Source: GCA-002726655 sp046582185 (GTDB taxonomy: Bacteria; Pseudomonadota; Gammaproteobacteria; Pseudomonadales; Azotimanducaceae). From it: a DNA stretch of 64,000 nucleotides. The notes beneath the pieces are model-generated. The model made no database searches. It saw nothing but the letters and a program-made list of their open reading frames with translations, and was not told where the DNA came from. Position numbers and translations under genes: made by a program. This document shows, in pieces, positions 53,780 to 63,368 of this stretch. The stretch is taken from positions 1-64,000 of the forward strand of contig JAYGEX010000018.1 in the NCBI GenBank assembly GCA_046582185.1, read 5' to 3'. Position 1 is the first letter of the stretch, and every line of letters starts with the position of its first letter.

Positions 53780-54631
53780 TCATACAGATAATCTCATTTG
53801 AGCTCGAACCGGCATATCCGCGCGAATCTCGGCCAGACGACCAAAATCAAGCTCTGCAATGATGACATCTTCGCCGCTCGCAGCTTCAGCAAGCACGTCG
53901 CCCCATGGGCTAACAACCATACTATGCCCGTGTGTTTTACGGCCGGAATCATGATCACCGCCCTGACAGGCGGCAATGGTGAAAGAAAAATTCTCTATCG
54001 CTCGACTGCGCATCAGTATCTCGAAGTGTGCTTTGCCGGTTGTCTGGGTAAACGCAGACGGAATGGTAAAACTGGTCGCTCCTTCCACGAACAACTTTCG
54101 ATAGAGCTCCGGAAATCTAATGTCGTAACAAACGCTCAGCCCTACGAGTCCAATCGGGCTATCTATACATGCCAGGGTTTCGCCCGGCTCAAAGGTCGCT
54201 GACTCCATGTAATGTTTGTGGTTGTCGGCGACTTCAACGTCGAACATATGAATTTTATCGTAGCGAGAAACTTCTATCCCTGAGCTATCATAGACATACG
54301 ACGCTGCCCGGACCCGGGGCGTAGACACCTGATCATCACCATCGGGTCTCGAAATAGTTGGCAAGGTTCCCGCAAAGATCCAACAATTACTGCCCCTCGC
54401 CAGATCTGCGACTGCACTTCGAATCGGTCCCGTAGAAGATACTTCCAGAGCACCAATGTCCCAGGGTGCAGGGTTGCCCAAAGCCGCGAAATTTTCCGGC
54501 AAAAATATCGCCTCCACCCCTTCTTGCGCAGCTCGCTCAATGAGTCTCGACAGTGAGGCGAGGTTTGCTTGCACTTCAACGCCGCTGACCATTTGTATCA
54601 GCGCAATCCTGTGAATCACATTATCCACCAT
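53780..54631 (-). CDS. Carbon-nitrogen hydrolase (nitrilase superfamily, Nit1/NitA-like)
   Basis: A C-N hydrolase probably acting as a deaminated-glutathione amidase. 283 residues with the catalytic triad Glu46 (FLPENF), Lys126 (YDKIHMFD) and Cys168 (VCYDIRFPE). The HMFDV motif is typical of the Nit1 branch. It overlaps the yhdP stop by 11 bp. In many relatives tldD follows; it is absent here. Confidence 0.92.
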   Translation of the reverse strand: MVDNVIHRIALIQMVSGVEVQANLASLSRLIERAAQEGVEAIFLPENFAALGNPAPWDIGALEVSSTGPIRSAVADLARGSNCWIFAGTLPTISRPDGDDQVSTPRVRAASYVYDSSGIEVSRYDKIHMFDVEVADNHKHYMESATFEPGETLACIDSPIGLVGLSVCYDIRFPELYRKLFVEGATSFTIPSAFTQTTGKAHFEILMRSRAIENFSFTIAACQGGDHDSGRKTHGHSMVVSPWGDVLAEAASGEDVIIAELDFGRLAEIRADMPVRAQMRLSV

Positions 54632-57600
54632 GATCTACAGGTAGAGAGTCTACAGTTGGAGAGTCTTTTGTCGGAGAGTCGTCACTTGCAGGTTCTTCGG
54701 CAGTAGCGGCCTCTACTGTTTCTGACACCTCAGCTTCTATGTTCTCCGAGGCAGATTCCCTAACGCTATTATCAAAAACATTGAACAAGACTATTTCTGG
54801 CTCCTCGATCGTGCCTGTTACTTTCCATTTTGCACTGGTGATCTGATCAATCTGGTCTTCGAACAACTTCTGGGCAAGGAATACACCCGCGCCAACGAGA
54901 GGACCTGTAAAGATGGCACTGTATACCGCATACCATTCCAGGTTTTTACCAACAGGCAGAGTGACGACGACGTCACCATCCAATTCGCGAGTCAGTAAAT
55001 TTACCGTTCCTCCCAGCGTAAAATCGCTTCCAGCACTTTTGATAAAAATAGGTTCAGATATATCGATGATGCCGTTGTCAAATGATGCTTCTCCCTTCAT
55101 GGCATTAAAGCTATACCCCTTTTCTACAACGTCTGAAAAATCAAGTTTCATTCTTTTCATTATTTGATTGAAGTCAAATATGCCCAATATCTTGAGCGCC
55201 GCTGTACCGTTATCTGCCTGGATAAAACGCCCCTCTGCCCCGTCGATAAAGAGAGACCCCTCTACTGTCTCCAACGCCACCATCGCCGGTGAGCCAGCCC
55301 AACTGAAGCTGGATGTAAGATTAAAGTCCTTGCCTTCTACGCTGGACGCATACCCCCATTGTTCAAGCATATCAGCAAGGCTTTCAACCTTAACCAAGCC
55401 ATCAAACGAAGACTGATGCACTCCATTTTCATATTGCCAGTTCGCGCTGGATGGCTCAACGAAGGACATGCCTTTAACGTCGGCCGTCAGATTAAAAAAA
55501 TCTGCACCGTTCTCATTTGGGCGAAAATCAAATTTCCAGCTGCCATAATCTACCTGATCGATGGTAAGTTCCTGCGTGCTAAAATTTACTGCAAACATTT
55601 CCTGGGGAATGATGTCCGCAAAGGGATCTTCGTCAAAAGCGCTCTCTACTTCATCATCAAAGAATCTCAGGTAGTCCAGATTCACATCAATGGGCTTGCC
55701 CTCATCATCATGAACTAATACGGTTCCCTTAAGATTTACATTAAACAGTCTTACAAACCAGGCTGAGTCCTGGTGCTTTATTGTTACCTTCACTGCTGGT
55801 AACTCCATGGAATAAATATCGAGAGAATCAATATCAAGAACGATGGCATCCAGTGTGTCGGCAAGTTCAGACTCCAGTGCAACCTCTGAAGCAAGGTCAA
55901 GTTTTTTAAAGAACTGATCCCATTCTTCATAGTTAACTGCAGCCATCCTGCCGTCGACCTTAAGTTTTTGATAATCAATGTCAACCAATTCAAGGCCTCC
56001 AAATGTCAACTTCCCACCTGAGACTATTCCATCTTCTACCTCGAGAGCTGCCCGCACCTGGTCACCTAATTGCAGTGAAATCAAAAAACTGGATTCCAAA
56101 AAGGTCTGTTTGTAGATCAGACTCATCTCCGATTCTGCGGACTCCTTTTTCATGGGTGCAGGCATATCAATCACGATACCGGTTAGATTCGATGTCGTTT
56201 CCACGTAGCTGCTGGCGCCAGGCTGCCCAAAGGGAACATGAATGCTCGCTTCGTATTCCATTATTCCTGTGCTGGTGCTCAGTAATGCCTGCCCCGACCA
56301 GCGCTGCAAATCACGGATATCAACCTCGCCAACCCCGTGAACCACTATTTCACCTGATCTGTCGTCAAGCGCAAGATTGATATCACTGACAATACTACCG
56401 GTGACAGGCCTTCCAAAGATCAGCGCATCAATTTTTTCCGCCGATAGCCCTTGAGCATTCCGATAGTTTATCCGCGCATCAATCTGATACAGCGTCAGAT
56501 CATAGAGAGGCATCGTCAAATCATTCCCCGCCAGGGATACTGTGACATCTGAAAGTAGCTCTTCGCCACTGCGCGGGCCAATGGGAATATCTAATATCGC
56601 GCTGGCATTCAAGTCGCCAGTTCCCGTCCAGCCCTCTGCCATGTTGTTAGTAGCTTCTGCCAGTGGCGTTTCATTAAGAACCCGTATGCCATCATTCAGA
56701 GGGCCGATCAGATCCGCTTCTATGTGTATATTGTTAATTTCGCCTTCGATCGGGATCAGTATCTCAAACCTGGACCGGATAATCTTGCTATCCAAAATTG
56801 TCGCGATAGCATCGTCGGCGAAGACACCTCTATTGTTTATGTAGATGGTCGCATCAAGATTCGAGACAAGGGGCCAGTTGGGATCATAGTCAAGCTCAGA
56901 CTCTTCAACCTTCAAATATAACTCATAAACCTTCCGTACCTTCGGCGCACCACGATATAAGGAACCGTGAAAGAGTAATGCAGTCTCGGAGATCAACCCA
57001 CCCAGTACTGCCTGGTTGAGCCAATCCAGAAATTCGGCGGACAAGGTGTTTGGCAGGAATCTGCTGGCTTCCAATAAATCCGCGTTGTTAACGCCAATAA
57101 TCAATCCCCAGGTCTGATCATCGCGATCCCTGGGAAGCCTGATATGAACCTTTCCATATCCCGACAGATCACCGCTGATGAGTTCAATAAGACCACTGTT
57201 CAAATGAAACACGCCATCGGCCAGTCGATAGTTCACCCGACCCCGGGTAGAGTCAAAGGGCCAACTGGTAGGAAACATCGACGCAAAATGTAAATCGAAT
57301 GCGCTGTTATTAATGTCCACATATCCCCGCTCCGGATGCAGGGAAACAAAACCGTTGAGCGCACTTATGGCAGGCGCACCTAAATAGGCTTCAATAGATG
57401 CGCCGACGATGCTGCTGGTAAGCTTCATCTCAGGCTTATCGCCCGAATTGTCAAAATACAATATGATCTCTTCGAAATGACCTTTTAGATTCATCGCCAC
57501 TAATGCAGTCATTCCTCGCTCAGGAATAACATTGATGTTCTCATTCAATCTAATCAAGGTACTACTCAAACTACCAAGATCCAGCGAAGGAAGATTCCCG

Positions 57601-58655
57601 GCGACCACATATTGGCCGTCCATCATTTCGACAATCAGATTCAAGTCTAGAAATTCAAGCACTTCACCATCTTGAATCAGGCTTAAATCAGGCAGAAATA
57701 GCTGAACTTCATCTTGCTCTGCATGCCCTGACAATTTAAAGGTGGTATCAATACGCTGGACAATTTCCTTGTGGCCTTCTGTATCGATCAGTTCAATTTC
57801 ATGTGCTTCTATATTTCCCACAAGATTGAAATTTTCATTTTGATAGTCCAGCCAGAGCTCAGCGCGTAGACCTGCGGAACCTAGCCTGACCCCTTGGAAT
57901 TTCAATTCAGGTAAAAAATCAGTGAGCTGCACCTGAGGCATTTCAAAATAAATATTCGCTTCGATATTGGATAAGTCACGTAAGTCGCCGGTATAGACAC
58001 CTGACAGATTTACCCTGCTGGAACCAGCGGAGTCACTATCGCCGACACGCTCCACGAGAAGAGGAAAGGATATGACCCGCTCATCCTCGCTCCTTCTAAG
58101 TTTTAAGGGTAAATTGAGCTCACTACCAATATGATGAGTCGAGCGCAGGCCCAGGATGTCCATATCCAGGTTCTCTAGCGTAATCTCTTCCACATGGGCT
58201 GCAGAATCCAGAATTAAATCAAAGCTGAAACTTGCGTCACTGGAAGGCAATCCCTTGACCGCCCAACTATTATCATCGCTTTGCTCAAGGGCCAGACTCA
58301 ATCCATTTACATGAATTTCACTGAGCACTGGCGTTCGTTCTGTCAGGGTAAACCAGAAACTAAGTCGAAATGTTATCTCTCCAATGACAATGGCCGGGTC
58401 GTTTATCGAGCCTATCACCAGCTGACTTACGGTTATGGTCGGATCGAAGCGATTCCAGCTTCCTTTGAGCTCACCCAAAGATACTCGCGTTCCCAGTGAT
58501 GACGTTAGTAGTTCAGTCAGGTCTTCGTTGAAGTGGTCGACTGCATTGACCGCGATGCGACCAATACTCACATACAACGCTGCCAGAATCAGGATGCCAA
58601 ATATAATGAAATTGAGGACAAACTTTACCAGCTTCTTTGTGTTTCTCACCAACAT
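54621..58655 (-). CDS. yhdP: YhdP, AsmA-like inter-membrane phospholipid transport protein
   Basis: A very large AsmA-family protein proposed to form a hydrophobic groove carrying phospholipid from inner to outer membrane, alongside TamB and YdbH. 1344 residues: a short basic N-terminus, one membrane helix (about 11-32), a long region of repeating beta-taco strands, and the conserved DUF3971/AsmA C-terminal parts. A hydrophobic patch and an acidic Ser/Thr/Glu-rich tail end the protein. It complements the Mla system at 41-44 kb. Confidence 0.95.
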   Translation of the reverse strand: MLVRNTKKLVKFVLNFIIFGILILAALYVSIGRIAVNAVDHFNEDLTELLTSSLGTRVSLGELKGSWNRFDPTITVSQLVIGSINDPAIVIGEITFRLSFWFTLTERTPVLSEIHVNGLSLALEQSDDNSWAVKGLPSSDASFSFDLILDSAAHVEEITLENLDMDILGLRSTHHIGSELNLPLKLRRSEDERVISFPLLVERVGDSDSAGSSRVNLSGVYTGDLRDLSNIEANIYFEMPQVQLTDFLPELKFQGVRLGSAGLRAELWLDYQNENFNLVGNIEAHEIELIDTEGHKEIVQRIDTTFKLSGHAEQDEVQLFLPDLSLIQDGEVLEFLDLNLIVEMMDGQYVVAGNLPSLDLGSLSSTLIRLNENINVIPERGMTALVAMNLKGHFEEIILYFDNSGDKPEMKLTSSIVGASIEAYLGAPAISALNGFVSLHPERGYVDINNSAFDLHFASMFPTSWPFDSTRGRVNYRLADGVFHLNSGLIELISGDLSGYGKVHIRLPRDRDDQTWGLIIGVNNADLLEASRFLPNTLSAEFLDWLNQAVLGGLISETALLFHGSLYRGAPKVRKVYELYLKVEESELDYDPNWPLVSNLDATIYINNRGVFADDAIATILDSKIIRSRFEILIPIEGEINNIHIEADLIGPLNDGIRVLNETPLAEATNNMAEGWTGTGDLNASAILDIPIGPRSGEELLSDVTVSLAGNDLTMPLYDLTLYQIDARINYRNAQGLSAEKIDALIFGRPVTGSIVSDINLALDDRSGEIVVHGVGEVDIRDLQRWSGQALLSTSTGIMEYEASIHVPFGQPGASSYVETTSNLTGIVIDMPAPMKKESAESEMSLIYKQTFLESSFLISLQLGDQVRAALEVEDGIVSGGKLTFGGLELVDIDYQKLKVDGRMAAVNYEEWDQFFKKLDLASEVALESELADTLDAIVLDIDSLDIYSMELPAVKVTIKHQDSAWFVRLFNVNLKGTVLVHDDEGKPIDVNLDYLRFFDDEVESAFDEDPFADIIPQEMFAVNFSTQELTIDQVDYGSWKFDFRPNENGADFFNLTADVKGMSFVEPSSANWQYENGVHQSSFDGLVKVESLADMLEQWGYASSVEGKDFNLTSSFSWAGSPAMVALETVEGSLFIDGAEGRFIQADNGTAALKILGIFDFNQIMKRMKLDFSDVVEKGYSFNAMKGEASFDNGIIDISEPIFIKSAGSDFTLGGTVNLLTRELDGDVVVTLPVGKNLEWYAVYSAIFTGPLVGAGVFLAQKLFEDQIDQITSAKWKVTGTIEEPEIVLFNVFDNSVRESASENIEAEVSETVEAATAEEPASDDSPTKDSPTVDSLPVDHGG

Positions 58656-58667
58656 GTTGCGGACTTC

Positions 58668-60155
58668 CTATCCACTGTCGCTGGCTGTTAAAACGACGTC
58701 ATATTGTTCCTGGCTATAGCTCGTCTCTACCTGGAACTTTATGACCGCACCAAGTGCGCTGGACAGCTGGCTTATACTAGCGGAATCTTCGTCCAGAAGC
58801 CGATCGATCACACTTTGGGATGCCAGGATTAAACATCCTTTTTTGAAATCAAATGACTTGCGCTGGATTTCACGGAAGATTTCCAGACAAATACTCTCAG
58901 CAGTTTTAATAAAACCCCTTCCATTGCAAACTTCACAAGGTTCGCAGACCATTTTCATCAGGCTTTCATGAGTACGCTTCCTGGTCATTTCCACAAGACC
59001 AAGCTCAGATATCTCAGTGATATTCCATTTCACGCGATCAGAGTGTTGCCCCTTTTCAAGCATTCTCAGAACGTGCCGCTTATGCTCTTCGTCTAACATA
59101 TCAATAAAGTCGATGATGACAATGCCGCCAATATTCCGCAGGCGAAGTTGCCTCGGGATTGCAGATGCTGCCTCTAGATTAGTTCTATAGATCGTTTCCT
59201 CGAGATCGTTTCGTCCGAGATATGCGCCAGAGTTCACATCCACAGTGGTCATCGCTTCCGTCTGGTCAACGACAAGGTATCCGCCTGATTTCAAAGGCAC
59301 CTTTTTATCCAGGGCGGCTTCGATTTGATCTTCCAGGTTATGGGAGTCAAACAAGGCTGTTTCATCAGAGACGAGTTGCAGGCACTGGTTTTTATCAGGG
59401 ATGAAGTCATGAAGGAAAGCCGATAGGACGTTGGCAGTTTCAGCATCATCAACGAGGATTCTATTGGTCCCCTGATTGATGATATCCCGCATGACCCGGA
59501 GGGGGAGTGGCAGGTCCTCATAGATTAGAGATTCGGACTTTACAGCTTTACTATCTATCTCAATGGCTTTCCACTTTGCCTTCAGCAACTCCGCATCCTT
59601 TCTGATATCACTTTCCGAAACACCTTCGGACGCTGTACGAATAATAAAGCCATCACAATCACTGTTCGCCTGAATTTCGGCCAAGAGGTTCTTCAATCTC
59701 TCCCGCTCACCCTCTTCCTCAATCCGCTGGGAAATACCCACGTAGTTGTGATCCGGCAGATAGACGAGATAGCGCGACGCTATGGATATCTTCGTCGTAA
59801 TGCGCGCTCCCTTGGTCCCGATGGGCTCCTTGGTTACTTGCACATCAACTTCCTGGCCTTCATGGAGCATTTCCAGAATTGGCGGATATTCAAGACTTGA
59901 ATCCCGCGCTCCTCTGGCAGTAGCCTGGGCTCTCGCAATATCAGTAATGTGCATGAATGCCGCACGGGCGTGCCCAATGGCAACAAATGCACTCTGCAGG
60001 CCCGGGAGCACACGCACTACCTTGCCTCGATAAATATTGCCCACGGTACTTTTTTTGTGGATGCGTTCAATAAATATTTCTTGCAGCAGGCCTTGCTCTA
60101 CCACTGCCACACGCGATTCGTATGGTGACACATTAATTATAATTTCTTCAGCCAT
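58668..60155 (-). CDS. rng: Ribonuclease G
   Basis: Single-strand endoribonuclease that matures the 16S rRNA 5' end and turns over some mRNAs. 495 residues: S1 domain near the N-terminus (GNIYRGKVVRVLPGLQSAFV), catalytic aspartates in TTVDVNSG and IVIDFIDM, and the zinc-link CEPCEVCNGRG. The start overlaps the maf end by 8 bp. Confidence 0.97.
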   Translation of the reverse strand: MAEEIIINVSPYESRVAVVEQGLLQEIFIERIHKKSTVGNIYRGKVVRVLPGLQSAFVAIGHARAAFMHITDIARAQATARGARDSSLEYPPILEMLHEGQEVDVQVTKEPIGTKGARITTKISIASRYLVYLPDHNYVGISQRIEEEGERERLKNLLAEIQANSDCDGFIIRTASEGVSESDIRKDAELLKAKWKAIEIDSKAVKSESLIYEDLPLPLRVMRDIINQGTNRILVDDAETANVLSAFLHDFIPDKNQCLQLVSDETALFDSHNLEDQIEAALDKKVPLKSGGYLVVDQTEAMTTVDVNSGAYLGRNDLEETIYRTNLEAASAIPRQLRLRNIGGIVIIDFIDMLDEEHKRHVLRMLEKGQHSDRVKWNITEISELGLVEMTRKRTHESLMKMVCEPCEVCNGRGFIKTAESICLEIFREIQRKSFDFKKGCLILASQSVIDRLLDEDSASISQLSSALGAVIKFQVETSYSQEQYDVVLTASDSG

Positions 60156-60774
60156 GCTGACCTGATTCCTGGTCGATTACTAATTCTGTTTGTTCATCAT
60201 CCGGCAGACATTCGATGCCAAATTTCGAGAGAAGCTCCGCCGTTTCCAGCAAAGGCAGGCCCACGACATTACTGTAGCTTCCGTTCACCGCGCAAACGAA
60301 GATAGCGCCTAATCCCTGGATGCCATAACCACCAGCCTTGTCTTTTGGTTCCCCCGAAAGCCAATACCGATTACATTCATCATACGTTAGAGATCGAAAA
60401 TGAACTATCGTTTCAACCAATAGTGATTCTTGTCTGTTCCGGGATTGAACGGTGACCGCCGTCATCACCTGATGGGACCTGCCCGCAAGCAATTGCAACA
60501 TACGAATGCCATCGCTTCTGTCCTTGGGTTTTCCTAAAATCAGCTCGTCAACAACGACGATGGTATCTGCAGCCAAGATCGCGCTTGAATCATCGTTTTG
60601 GCCCAGGACGCTCTGGGCTTTGGTGATCGACATTCTTGTCACATAGTCGACGCTATTTTCCTTAGATGCGATGGTCTCGTCGCACACAGGAGACTGTATA
60701 GAGAAATCCAATCCAATCTGCGAAAGTAGATCCGCCCTTCTGGGCGACGTTGAAGCGAGCACAAGCTGGGTCAA
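60148..60774 (-). CDS. yhdE: Maf-family nucleoside triphosphate pyrophosphatase
   Basis: Hydrolyses non-canonical or excess nucleotides (dTTP/UTP in the YhdE branch). 208 residues from TTG 60774, preceded by AGGA at 7 nt. Motifs: ASTSPRRADLLSQIG, ILAADTIVVVDELILGKP and GGYGIQGLGAIFV. Its place between mreD and rng matches E. coli yhdE. Confidence 0.94.
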   Translation of the reverse strand: MTQLVLASTSPRRADLLSQIGLDFSIQSPVCDETIASKENSVDYVTRMSITKAQSVLGQNDDSSAILAADTIVVVDELILGKPKDRSDGIRMLQLLAGRSHQVMTAVTVQSRNRQESLLVETIVHFRSLTYDECNRYWLSGEPKDKAGGYGIQGLGAIFVCAVNGSYSNVVGLPLLETAELLSKFGIECLPDDEQTELVIDQESGQHG

Positions 60775-60830
60775 GAATCATTCCTCGCTGCCGCAAATAC
60801 ATTTTTTTAATTCGATCATTACGTATTCAC

Positions 60831-61331
60831 TCAGGCAACATTAAATTGGCGACGCAGATAACGTAATAACAAATAGACAGTGGGCCACAACATTGCACTC
60901 ATAACAGAAGCTAGCAGATACCACATATTCCACTCGCTAAGTCCGGCAATATTCTCAATCCAGATATTGATTAATTGACTCACGCCGACAGTTGCAAACA
61001 CGATGATGCTCTGCTGCCAGAGTGAGAACATGCGTAAGCGTTGATAGAGACTCGAGGCTATATAAGCCACAACAACGAACGCGATGGCATGTTGGCCCAA
61101 GAGGCTTCCTAAAAGTACATCCGTCAGCAAGCCAACGATCCATGCAATTACAACGCCGACACGATGAGGTAAGGCAATTACCCAGTACATTAGGACCAGG
61201 ACAATCCATTCCGGACGCAGATACCCTAACTCATATGGCACAGAGTCAGGCAAAGAAACAATGCTCAGCACCATGGCAATGATGAAGGTGATAAAAATAA
61301 CCCATAGTCCACCAATTCTAGGATCAGCCAT
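60831..61331 (-). CDS. mreD: Rod-shape protein MreD
   Basis: Polytopic membrane component of the elongasome. 166 residues from ATG 61331 (AGGG 8 nt upstream; a GTG two codons earlier is also possible), with about five membrane segments and the RPEWIVLVLMYWVIALPHR motif typical of MreD. It overlaps the mreC stop. Confidence 0.94.
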   Translation of the reverse strand: MADPRIGGLWVIFITFIIAMVLSIVSLPDSVPYELGYLRPEWIVLVLMYWVIALPHRVGVVIAWIVGLLTDVLLGSLLGQHAIAFVVVAYIASSLYQRLRMFSLWQQSIIVFATVGVSQLINIWIENIAGLSEWNMWYLLASVMSAMLWPTVYLLLRYLRRQFNVA

Positions 61332-62148
61332 CGCCACCGCCCTGTTTGAGTTCAGACACCTTAGCTAACTTCTCTTCGGTAAAAACCAAAAGCACATGCC
61401 TGCTCCTATCCAATAGTGCACTGGGCGTTGCTGTCACAACTGCAAATGGCCTGCCTGGGTCATGATCTACCTTGTTTACAATCCCCACGGGATATCCAAC
61501 CGGAAAACGATCACCCAGGCCGGAACTAACCAGGAGGTCACCGACTCGAATGTCCGCCGTATCCTGAACGTGCTTCAAATCCAGTGCATTGGTCGCGCCT
61601 GTACCCTGAGCGATTAACCTCAGATTACTTCTGGATACCTGTACGGGCACTGAATGAGATTGATCGCTAATCAGAAGGACTCGGCTATTGAAATAACTCA
61701 CCGATACGACTTGCCCCATCAGCCCTTGCGCATCAAGTAGTGGCTGACCCACAAAGACACCATCACGGCCCCCCTTGTCAATTATCACCTCGTGTTTCTC
61801 TGGGTTGGGATCGATACCAATTAGCTCGGCAACAAGTACATTGTCCTGCAACTTCGCCGCGGAGCCCAGTAAATCTCTCAAACGATTGTTCTCTGCGGTG
61901 AGGGCCGCCATCTTTTCTGTCTTGGCTTTGAGTAAAATGAGCTCTTTCTCCAAGGTGCCAAGGCTGGATTTGAGATCATCACGAGAACGTATTAATTCTC
62001 CAATCTCACGTACTTCTCGCGCCGGTATATCTGCAGCCACCAGGATCGGCGTTAGAACCAGAGTCAGCCCTGAGCGCACTTCATCAAGATAGTTAGACAT
62101 ATGATCAACAATCATAAGGACAGCGGACAAGATGAACAAGCTAATCAT
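61324..62148 (-). CDS. mreC: Rod-shape protein MreC
   Basis: Bitopic periplasmic scaffold that activates PBP2-RodA. 274 residues from ATG 62148: a membrane helix right at the N-terminus, a coiled coil (about 50-90), then the two beta-barrel lobes of the MreC domain with NRLRDLL and DKGGRDGVFVGQPLLD. The frame stays open upstream to 62211 and encodes residues that align with the usual MreC N-terminus, so the true start may be a rare ATC at 62190. The C-terminal lobe is complete. Confidence 0.95.
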   Translation of the reverse strand: MISLFILSAVLMIVDHMSNYLDEVRSGLTLVLTPILVAADIPAREVREIGELIRSRDDLKSSLGTLEKELILLKAKTEKMAALTAENNRLRDLLGSAAKLQDNVLVAELIGIDPNPEKHEVIIDKGGRDGVFVGQPLLDAQGLMGQVVSVSYFNSRVLLISDQSHSVPVQVSRSNLRLIAQGTGATNALDLKHVQDTADIRVGDLLVSSGLGDRFPVGYPVGIVNKVDHDPGRPFAVVTATPSALLDRSRHVLLVFTEEKLAKVSELKQGGGDG

Positions 62149-62263
62149 CTTGTACCCAATTGTTGATTCTTCAAGAAATAGAGATTTGATTTTTGATTGC
62201 CCTGGTGAGTTCTAGATCGACCAACTAAAACCAATATATTCGAGTGAGCCCTCGACAATCTTT

Positions 62264-62324
62264 GACTGAAATTAAGTGCGTCCCTTCCCTTGAACGAACA
62301 ACTCCTCGTGGTCGAATTTCAGTC
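62264..62324 (-). repeat. Perfect 10-bp inverted repeat between mreB and mreC
   Basis: GACTGAAATT (62264-62273) and AATTTCAGTC (62315-62324) enclose 41 nt. On the mreBCD transcript this stem begins 3 nt after the mreB stop. No T-run follows. It could stabilise the mreB message or attenuate mreCD. Confidence 0.6.
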
Positions 62325-62327
62325 TAA

Positions 62328-63368
62328 CTAAATTGAGAGCAGGTCACTGTCCCCTCTTTCATCCATAATCTCCAGCGCCCTGGCGACGCCTAAAGCAACG
62401 CAAGTCAGGGGGTTCTCCGCTACAATTACGGGGAGTCCTGTCTCATGAGCCAGCAGCCTGTCTAATTCCCGGAGCATAGCACCACCACCGGTCAGCACAA
62501 TCCCGCACTCCGCTATATCAGCAGCTAACTCAGGAGGTGTTTGCTCCAGAGCACTTTTAACCGCCTGGACGATGACAGAGAGAGGCTCTTGTAGAGCTTC
62601 GAGAATCTCATTGCTGTTTAAGGTGAAACTTCTCGGGACACCTTCTGCTAAATTTCGGCCCCGTACATCCATTTCTCGAACATCATTACATGGAAAGGCC
62701 ATTCCAATTTCCTGTTTAATTCGCTCTGCCGTGGCATCACCAATCAAACTCCCCTGAGTGCGCCTTACATAAGCCGTTATCGACTCGTCAAATCGATCGC
62801 CGCCGACACGCAATGACTGAGCGTAAACTGAGCCATTAAGAGATATGATCGCAATCTCTGTAGTCCCACCGCCAATATCAACAACCATTGTTCCTACTGC
62901 TTCGTGGACTGGCAACCCGGCACCAATTGCTGCAGCCATCGGCTCTGCTATCAATCTGACATCACGTGCACCGGCGCCGATTACGGACTCTCTGATGGCG
63001 CGGCGCTCAACCTCTGTAGACTGACATGGAACACAAACGAGCACCCGGGGGCTCGGCCTGATAAAACTGTTCTCATGAACTTTCTTGATAAAATATTGCA
63101 ACATTTTTTCAGTGATCTGGAAATCTGCAATGACGCCATCTTTTAAAGGTCTGATTGCGGTGATATTTGCAGGCGTTCGCCCAAGCATACGTTTTGCGTC
63201 AATTCCGACTGCCGCAACACTTTTCTGGTTGTTGCGATTGTTCCTAATGGCAACAACAGACGGCTCATCGAGGACGATCCCTTTCTCGCGCACATAAATC
63301 AAAGTGTTCGCAGTACCGAGATCAATAGCGAGGTCATTAGAAAACAATCCGCGCAGTTTCTTAAACAT
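62328..63368 (-). CDS. mreB: Rod-shape determining actin MreB
   Basis: Bacterial actin that directs lateral wall synthesis. 346 residues from ATG 63368, the usual length. Phosphate-1 loop AIDLGTANTLIY, phosphate-2 VVDIGGGTTEIAI, and adenosine motif LTGGGAMLRELD are intact. A six-codon longer start is rejected by family comparison. A 12-bp palindrome CCAAAATTTTGG lies 15-26 bp upstream of the ATG. Confidence 0.98.
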   Translation of the reverse strand: MFKKLRGLFSNDLAIDLGTANTLIYVREKGIVLDEPSVVAIRNNRNNQKSVAAVGIDAKRMLGRTPANITAIRPLKDGVIADFQITEKMLQYFIKKVHENSFIRPSPRVLVCVPCQSTEVERRAIRESVIGAGARDVRLIAEPMAAAIGAGLPVHEAVGTMVVDIGGGTTEIAIISLNGSVYAQSLRVGGDRFDESITAYVRRTQGSLIGDATAERIKQEIGMAFPCNDVREMDVRGRNLAEGVPRSFTLNSNEILEALQEPLSVIVQAVKSALEQTPPELAADIAECGIVLTGGGAMLRELDRLLAHETGLPVIVAENPLTCVALGVARALEIMDERGDSDLLSI

